This document shows, in pieces, positions 58,005 to 62,892 of a stretch of 62,892 nucleotides of DNA. The notes under the pieces were generated by a model. The model saw only the letters and a program-made list of their open reading frames with translations. It was not told the origin of the DNA and did not search any database. The position numbers were made by a program, and so were the translations under genes. The stretch is from Thiococcus pfennigii. GTDB lineage: Bacteria > Pseudomonadota > Gammaproteobacteria > Chromatiales > Chromatiaceae. The stretch is taken from assembly GCF_016583835.1 (NCBI RefSeq), contig NZ_NRRW01000019.1:1-62892 (forward strand), written 5' to 3'. How positions within the stretch are numbered: the stretch's first letter is position 1; each line of letters begins with the position of its first letter.

Positions 58005-59978
58005 TCAGCCGCCAGCGCCGACGCGGCGCATCTTGGCGGGCGGACCCTCGAGCAGCTCCCCGATCCGCTCGCGGCCCAAGGTTTCGGATTCCACTAGGGC
58101 CTCGGCAAGTCGCTCGAGGTGCGAGCGGTTATTGCTCATGAGCTTGCGCGCCTTCTGCTCGATGTCCTCGATCAGGCCCTTGATCTCATCGTCGATGAGC
58201 TGTCCGGTGGCATCGCTGTAGTTGGGACCCTGGCCCATCTCGCGGCCGAGAAAGACGGGGCTGTCATCGTCCTTCCACGACACCGGACCAATCCGTTCGC
58301 TCATACCCCAGCGGCAGACCATGCGCCGAGCGAGCTCGGTCGCCTGAGACAGGTCGGCCTCGGCGCCGGTCGTGACCTCGTCGAAAATGAGCTGCTCGGC
58401 GATCCGGCCGCCAAGCATGACCCCGATGCGGTCCTTCAGGTAGCGTTGCTTGTAGGTGCGCCGGTCCTCATCGGGCAGTTGCTCGGTCGCGCCGAGGGCC
58501 CGACCGCGGGGGATGATCGTCACCTTGTCGAGGGGGTCGGCGTTGGGTAGGAGCCAGGCCATGAGCGCATGGCCGCTCTCGTGGTAGGCGACCAGGCGCC
58601 GTTCTTCCTCGCCGATGTCTTGGTCGCGCTCGGCGCCGAGGACCAGCTTGTCGCGGGCGGCGGCGAGGTCCTCCATGTCGACCTCCTCCTTTCGCGCCCG
58701 CCCCGCGAGCAGCGCGGCTTCGTTGACGAGGTTTTCGAGGTCCGCGCCGGAGAAGCCCACGGTCCGCGCGGCGATCAGGCCTAGGTCGGCATCCTCGGCG
58801 AGGCTGATTCGGCGCCCGTGCAACTTCAGAATCGCCAATCGCGCGTCACGGTCCGGTAGCTCGAGGTAGACCTTCCGGTCGAAGCGGCCCGGCCGCAGCA
58901 GGGCCTTGTCGAGGACGTCGGGACGATTGGTGGCAGCGAGCACGACGACGTCCTCGTTCGGCGTGAAGCCGTCCATCTCGCTCAGGATCTGGTTCAAGGT
59001 CTGCTCGCGCTCGTCATGGCCGCCGCCCAGGCCGGCGCCGCGACTGCGACCGACGGCGTCGATCTCATCGATGAAGATGACGCAGGGCGCCTCCTTCTTG
59101 GCCGCCTCGAACATGTCGCGCACGCGCGAGGCGCCCACTCCGACGAACATCTCGACGAACTCCGAGCCGCTGATGCTGAAGAAGGGCACTCCGGCCTGGC
59201 CCGCGACGGCCCGCGCGAGCAGCGTCTTGCCGGTCCCGGGCGGGCCGACCAGCAAGAGCCCTTTGGGCATGGTGGCCCCCAAGGCTCGAAAGCGCTGTGG
59301 GTCGGAGAGGTGGTCGATGATCTCGCGCAGATCCGCCTTCGCGTTCTGCAGCCCCGCGACCTCGTCGAGTCCGATCTCGCTCTCCTCGGCACGGAAGCGC
59401 TTCGCCTTGGACTTGGCGAAACCGAAGATACCGCCACCGTCTCCACCATCGCCGCCCATCATCCGCCGCTGCATGCGGTAGCTCAGATAGAAAAAGGCAC
59501 CGAGCAGCAGGACCCAGGGCAAGATACCTACGAGCAGTTGGCCCCAGATCCCCGATTGGGCCGGTTCGGCGGCAATCTCGACACCCTTTTTCTCGAGCAG
59601 CGCCAGCAGCTCGCGGTCTTCGATCTGTGGCATCGTGCTCGTAAACGGCTCGCCGGCCGGCCCGGTCTGATCATCCGGAGCGCCCTCGGTGCGAGGGGCG
59701 CCACCGCCGACGGCCGGCTCTTGTTGCACCGGTCTGGCATCGAGGATGTGGCCGCGAATCTGGTCGCCCTCGAAGACGACACGATTCACCCGCCCGTCGC
59801 GCACGGCTTGCTTGAAGGCCGTGTAGCTCAGCTCCGCGTGACCCGGGCGCAGAAAGGGCATCAAAAAGACGGAGAAGACGACCAAGGCGGCGGCCGCGAT
59901 CAAGAGGTCGCGCCGGCGGCGATTGCCGTTCCCGTCTTCGGGCGGCCGCGGATCCTTTGCATACTGCTCATTGCTCAT
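58005..59978 (-). CDS. Second FtsH-type ATP-dependent zinc metalloprotease
   Basis: 657-aa paralogue of the FtsH at 27057-28991. It has an N-terminal membrane helix ([20 protein letters not shown]), a periplasmic domain, a second helix ([20 protein letters not shown]), Walker A GPPGTGKT, Walker [32 protein letters not shown] and zinc site HESGH. The N-terminal periplasmic part is unlike the first FtsH, with a Pro/Gly-rich insert near residues 85-110, and the C-terminus is shorter. Stress or substrate-specific role inferred. ATG 59978 follows AGGGGGC. It lies 78 bp after the BCCT gene. Confidence 0.94.
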   Translation of the reverse strand: MSNEQYAKDPRPPEDGNGNRRRRDLLIAAAALVVFSVFLMPFLRPGHAELSYTAFKQAVRDGRVNRVVFEGDQIRGHILDARPVQQEPAVGGGAPRTEGAPDDQTGPAGEPFTSTMPQIEDRELLALLEKKGVEIAAEPAQSGIWGQLLVGILPWVLLLGAFFYLSYRMQRRMMGGDGGDGGGIFGFAKSKAKRFRAEESEIGLDEVAGLQNAKADLREIIDHLSDPQRFRALGATMPKGLLLVGPPGTGKTLLARAVAGQAGVPFFSISGSEFVEMFVGVGASRVRDMFEAAKKEAPCVIFIDEIDAVGRSRGAGLGGGHDEREQTLNQILSEMDGFTPNEDVVVLAATNRPDVLDKALLRPGRFDRKVYLELPDRDARLAILKLHGRRISLAEDADLGLIAARTVGFSGADLENLVNEAALLAGRARKEEVDMEDLAAARDKLVLGAERDQDIGEEERRLVAYHESGHALMAWLLPNADPLDKVTIIPRGRALGATEQLPDEDRRTYKQRYLKDRIGVMLGGRIAEQLIFDEVTTGAEADLSQATELARRMVCRWGMSERIGPVSWKDDDSPVFLGREMGQGPNYSDATGQLIDDEIKGLIEDIEQKARKLMSNNRSHLERLAEALVESETLGRERIGELLEGPPAKMRRVGAGG

Positions 59979-60056
59979 GACTGCCCCCTGTCGTGGACGT
60001 TTCAAGATCGAATCCCTTGGTTTCAGACCAAGCGCCGCAGTGGTCGTCACCGCCGC

Positions 60057-61610
60057 TCAATCGGATCTCTCCAGACCGCGACGCAGCGCGGTACGCTCGG
60101 GTATGCCGTCTTCGGCCGCATCGACGCGCAGCGCCTTGAGGAGCCCCCAAGCAGCGATCAACAGAAACACCGTCATCGGCAGGCCAGACGTCAGTGAGGC
60201 CGTACGCAGGGCTTGCAGCCCCCCCGAGAGCAGCAGCGTCGCCGCCACCGTCCCCTCGGATACTGCCCAAAAGACGCGCTGCGCGCGCGGCGGGTTGGGG
60301 TGGCCGCCCGAGGTGACCATGTCATCGACGAGCGAGCCCGAATCCGAGGAGGTCACGAAGAAGATCACGACCAGCAGCGTGGCCAGGACCGCCGTCACGG
60401 TCGGCAGCGGCAGCTGCTGGAGCATGGCATAGAGGCCATCGGACGGGTTCTCGCTGACGGATTCGGCGATTCTGCTCGCACCGGAAACCTCCTGACTCAA
60501 ACCCGTGCCGCCGAAGACGGCGAGCCAGACGAAGGTCACCAGAACCGGCACCAGGAGGACGGCGAGGATGAACTCACCGATGGTGCGGCCGCGCGAGATC
60601 CGCGCGACGAAGACGCCGACGAACGGCGACCAGGAGATCCACCAGCTCCAATAGAAGAGCGTCCAGTCGGCCTGCCAATGACTGTCGGCCCGCAGGTCGA
60701 GCCAGAGGCTCATGCCGAGCAGGTGCTGCAGGTAGTCGCCAGTTGCCGAGATGAGAATCTCGAGCAGATGCACCGTTGGGCCGGCGACGAAGACGAACGC
60801 CAGCAAGAGGGCGGCCAGGGCGATGTTGAGCTGCGAGAGCCGCCGAATGCCCTTGTGCACGCCGCTGACGACCGAGATGGTGGCAACGAGCGTGATCAGC
60901 GCGATGATGGCCACCTGGACCATCTCCCCTTGTGGGATGTCCACCAGCCTGGCGATGCCGGCGTTGATCTGCATGGCGCCCAGGCCGAGCGAGGTCGCGA
61001 CGCCGAACAGGGTGCCGACGGTGGCGAGGATATCGACGGCATGCCCGATCGGACCATAGATACGCTGACCGATGACCGGGTACAGCAAAGAACGCGGCGC
61101 CAGGGGCAGGTCGTGCCGGAAATGGAAGTAGGCGAGCGACAGGCCGAAGACGATATAGACGCCCCAGGGATGGAGCCCCCAATGGAAGAAGCTCAACCGC
61201 ATCGCCTGGCGGATCTCGCCTTCCCCAGAGGCGGGGGCGAAGGGGGGCTCCGTCCAGTGCATCATCGGCTCGGCGACGCCCCAATAGACCAACCCCGTGC
61301 CCATCCCTGCGCTGAACATCATCGCGAACCAAGAGAGGTAGCTGAATTCGGGCTCGGCGTCCAGACCGCCAAGCCGGATGTCGCGGAAGCGGCTGAACAG
61401 GATCACGAGGACGAAGACGAGCAAGGCGCTCGCCCCCAGCACGTAGAGCCAGCCGAAGTGCTCGATGATTCCTGATTGAATGGCCTGGAAGACCCGTTGT
61501 GCGAGATCCGGCCAGCCGACGCCGAGGCCGACGAAGCCGAGCACGAGGCACGCAGAGCCTAGGAAGACTGTCGGCTGCATCGCCGAGAAGAGACGCGCTG
61601 GCTTGAGCAT
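60057..61610 (-). CDS. BCCT family betaine/choline/carnitine transporter
   Basis: Na+- or H+-coupled carrier for quaternary ammonium osmolytes. The 517-aa product has 12 predicted membrane segments, the family glycine stretch FSAGMGTGLVYWGVAEP, and the Trp-rich signature FYWSWWISWSPFVGVFVARI then SRGRTIGEF. ATG 61610 is chosen because the family region starts soon after; its ribosome site is weak, and a TTG at 61718 would add 36 unlikely residues. Substrate is inferred; such carriers fit a halophilic or marine habitat. Confidence 0.92.
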   Translation of the reverse strand: MLKPARLFSAMQPTVFLGSACLVLGFVGLGVGWPDLAQRVFQAIQSGIIEHFGWLYVLGASALLVFVLVILFSRFRDIRLGGLDAEPEFSYLSWFAMMFSAGMGTGLVYWGVAEPMMHWTEPPFAPASGEGEIRQAMRLSFFHWGLHPWGVYIVFGLSLAYFHFRHDLPLAPRSLLYPVIGQRIYGPIGHAVDILATVGTLFGVATSLGLGAMQINAGIARLVDIPQGEMVQVAIIALITLVATISVVSGVHKGIRRLSQLNIALAALLLAFVFVAGPTVHLLEILISATGDYLQHLLGMSLWLDLRADSHWQADWTLFYWSWWISWSPFVGVFVARISRGRTIGEFILAVLLVPVLVTFVWLAVFGGTGLSQEVSGASRIAESVSENPSDGLYAMLQQLPLPTVTAVLATLLVVIFFVTSSDSGSLVDDMVTSGGHPNPPRAQRVFWAVSEGTVAATLLLSGGLQALRTASLTSGLPMTVFLLIAAWGLLKALRVDAAEDGIPERTALRRGLERSD

Positions 61611-62254
61611 GATCTGGGCGCCGCAGAACCGGTGACCGGCCGCGTCCGGAAGGGACGCCAGCCCGCGGCTCGGCAGCGAGGGTCCTCCTGGTGCCGCTGG
61701 TACCGACCGGTTCTGCAAGACTCAGGCCGTTCGGGTGAGCCGCTCCGGGTTGATCGGGAGCGAGTTCGTCCCACTCCTGACCGGAGTCCTTGGAGCGGTC
61801 GCCGCCGCGGATTGCGACGGCACGCGGCGCTCCACGGCGCTCCTGCCGTGTGGTCAGCCCATCCTGCCCGGATCGAGCGGGGCAAAGCCCCCGGAGCGAG
61901 GCAGATGCCCCATCTCACGCCACGCCGCGCGCGGCGACCTGCTCGGGTTGGTCCGCCTCTCTTTGGCCGTCAACGCGGTATCGATCGTCTCCGAAGTGTT
62001 CGCATGGCGTTGGCGCGACCGTCGACGAGGGGGCCTCGGCGTTGCGCCTACCAGGAGGTATCCATGGCGTGTCGCGACCGATGCCATGCGAGTACCCCCC
62101 CCGCGACCATCGACTAGGCACCAAAACCGGCTCGCGATTTGCCCGAAAAAAGCATGTCGGTAAGGCGCGGCATCCGGACCGGAACCAGAGCCGAATGCTT
62201 CGTCCGGATGGCAAGGCGCTTCGTACCCAAAGAGAGATGCAACCGGAGAAGACC
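61611..62254. other. 644-bp divergent gap, BCCT transporter / EF-hand protein
   Basis: No convincing gene. A perfect 11-bp inverted repeat GCAGAACCGGT (61623-61633) and ACCGGTTCTGC (61706-61716) lies just upstream of the BCCT gene and could be an operator. The frames between 61735 and 62163 are low-complexity Arg/Pro-rich and lack ribosome sites. Confidence 0.5.
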
Positions 62255-62578
62255 ATGAGAATTTCCGATAGGATTCGCCTATCCTTTCTTGCCGTCACGG
62301 CTAGTCTCCCGATTCTCGCGACCGGCGGGGATGTTTCGCGGGGTGCGCAAGACGCCGTTGACACCGGGCCCGTGCGCGAGGTTATCGAACCGATACGGCC
62401 GTTCAGCGACCTCGACCTAGACCACGACGGGGTCCTCTCCACCTCTGAGGCGCATGCCAGCCCGCGAATCGGCTCCGATTGGCGTCGGCTCGACACCAAC
62501 GACGACGGCGTGATCGACCGCTCCGAGATCCGCGTCTTGGACATACCCGCGCCGACGGCCGAGGAGGCCGATCGCTGA
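62255..62578 (+). CDS. Exported EF-hand protein
   Basis: 107-aa protein with an N-terminal signal-like segment (RIRLSFLAVTASLPILATGG) and two canonical EF-hand loops: DLDHDGVLSTSE (within about residues 53-66) and DTNDDGVIDRSE (about 82-93), each with Asp/Asn at positions 1, 3 and 5, Gly at 6 and Glu at 12. It probably binds Ca2+ in the periplasm or outside the cell; role unknown. GGAGAAG precedes the ATG. Confidence 0.78.
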   Translation: MRISDRIRLSFLAVTASLPILATGGDVSRGAQDAVDTGPVREVIEPIRPFSDLDLDHDGVLSTSEAHASPRIGSDWRRLDTNDDGVIDRSEIRVLDIPAPTAEEADR

Positions 62579-62601
62579 CGGACGACCGCTGCCCGAAACC
62601 G

Positions 62602-62892
62602 TCATCTTGGCAGATCTCCGCAGGTCCCGAGATAGTGCACGCCATACTTGGCGAAGTCGAAGGCGTGGTAGGCCCCGCCGAGGCTGGTCTTGAGGTTGCC
62701 CAGGACGGTATTGACCCAACTGAACCGCGGCAAGTCTTTGGGCTTGCGCGCGCCGACGATGATGACGGTGTGCTCACAGCCGGCATCGGTGACGCCGGCA
62801 AAGCAGGCCAGGCCATCGGAGGTCACCCGGCAGCCGGGCGCCAGGTCTGCGGCGGCCCAGTCCGCGATGGCCGGACGGGTGAAGCCGGGCAG
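62602..62892 (-). pseudogene. IS1595-type transposase, C-terminal part, broken and cut by window edge
   Basis: The frame runs in from the window end and matches the ISXO2-like DDE domain of IS1595-family transposases: DGLACFAGVTDAGCEHTVII, then FSWVNTVLGNLKTSLGGAYH and AFDFAKYGVHYL. The family C-terminus (YLAEFQYRFNRRF) is replaced by YLGTCGDLPR and a stop, so the end is lost by frameshift or deletion. Upstream sequence is outside the window. Confidence 0.75.

Noticed and set aside
61735-62163. 142-aa frame between the BCCT and EF-hand genes
   Set aside because: Low-complexity, no ribosome site, no recognisable family; the opposite strand is equally open.

Overview
The window is about 63 kb of very GC-rich bacterial chromosome with dense, mostly housekeeping genes and gammaproteobacterial gene order (ubiE-ubiJ-ubiB, gshB-...-yqgE-ruvX-pyrR-pyrB-pyrC', rlmE-ftsH-folP-glmM, ratA-rnfH, recN/nadK, hrcA-grpE-dnaK-dnaJ-dapB, pstSCAB-phoU). 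The high GC, abundant intergenic palindromes, an octaheme cytochrome c, a Na+-dependent transporter and a BCCT carrier fit a Chromatiales-like (purple sulfur type) gammaproteobacterium. That placement is inference; no rRNA, tRNA or photosynthesis gene is present to prove it. A sequence matching the ParB-binding site parS at 41-56 suggests the window lies in the origin-proximal part of the chromosome.

Layout. 424-11705 (+): a type II secretion cluster in the order E-F-G-H-I-J-K-L-M-N-D (the order I recall for Xanthomonas xps), split by a 696-bp non-coding insert that carries a promoter for the L-M-N-D half. 11706-12277: repeats and a 165-bp MITE with a perfect 8-bp target duplication. 12278-15327 (-): ubiquinone genes ubiE-ubiJ-ubiB. 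15437-17270: a Lon-N-domain protein (-) and an LpxH-like phosphatase (+). 17271-18057: repeat-rich stretch with the 3' remnant of an arfB-like ribosome-rescue gene. 18054-25817 (-): probable long operon gshB-apbE-tonB-yqgE-ruvX-pyrR-pyrB-pyrC'-pyrK, including a non-catalytic dihydroorotase and an ApbE lacking its metal-ligand residues. 26347-33665 (+): rlmE, ftsH, folP, glmM, an SNF transporter, ratA, rnfH. 34034-35051: bamE and fur, divergent. 35365-37644 (-): octaheme cytochrome fused to HEAT/TPR-type repeats. 38025-40585 (-): nadK and recN. 40894-46760 (+): hrcA-grpE-dnaK-dnaJ-dapB with a CIRCE operator over the hrcA promoter and a sigma32-like promoter before dnaK. 47146-48504 (-): mgtE. 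48867-54403 (+): pstSCAB-phoU behind a Pho-box array. 54731-62892: accessory end with a small membrane protein, a cobalamin-binding radical SAM protein, a convergent Cys-bearing unknown protein, a second FtsH, a BCCT transporter, an EF-hand protein and a broken IS1595-type transposase.

The most unusual feature is the intergenic DNA. At least five families of short inverted-repeat elements fill nearly every long gap. One family has related ~29-bp imperfect terminal repeats starting CTAG, and three of its copies abut genes so that CTAG supplies a TAG stop codon. At 17928-18057 one copy appears to have duplicated a CTAG once shared by the overlapping stop codons of two convergent genes. No CRISPR array, tRNA, rRNA, prophage or complete insertion sequence was seen.
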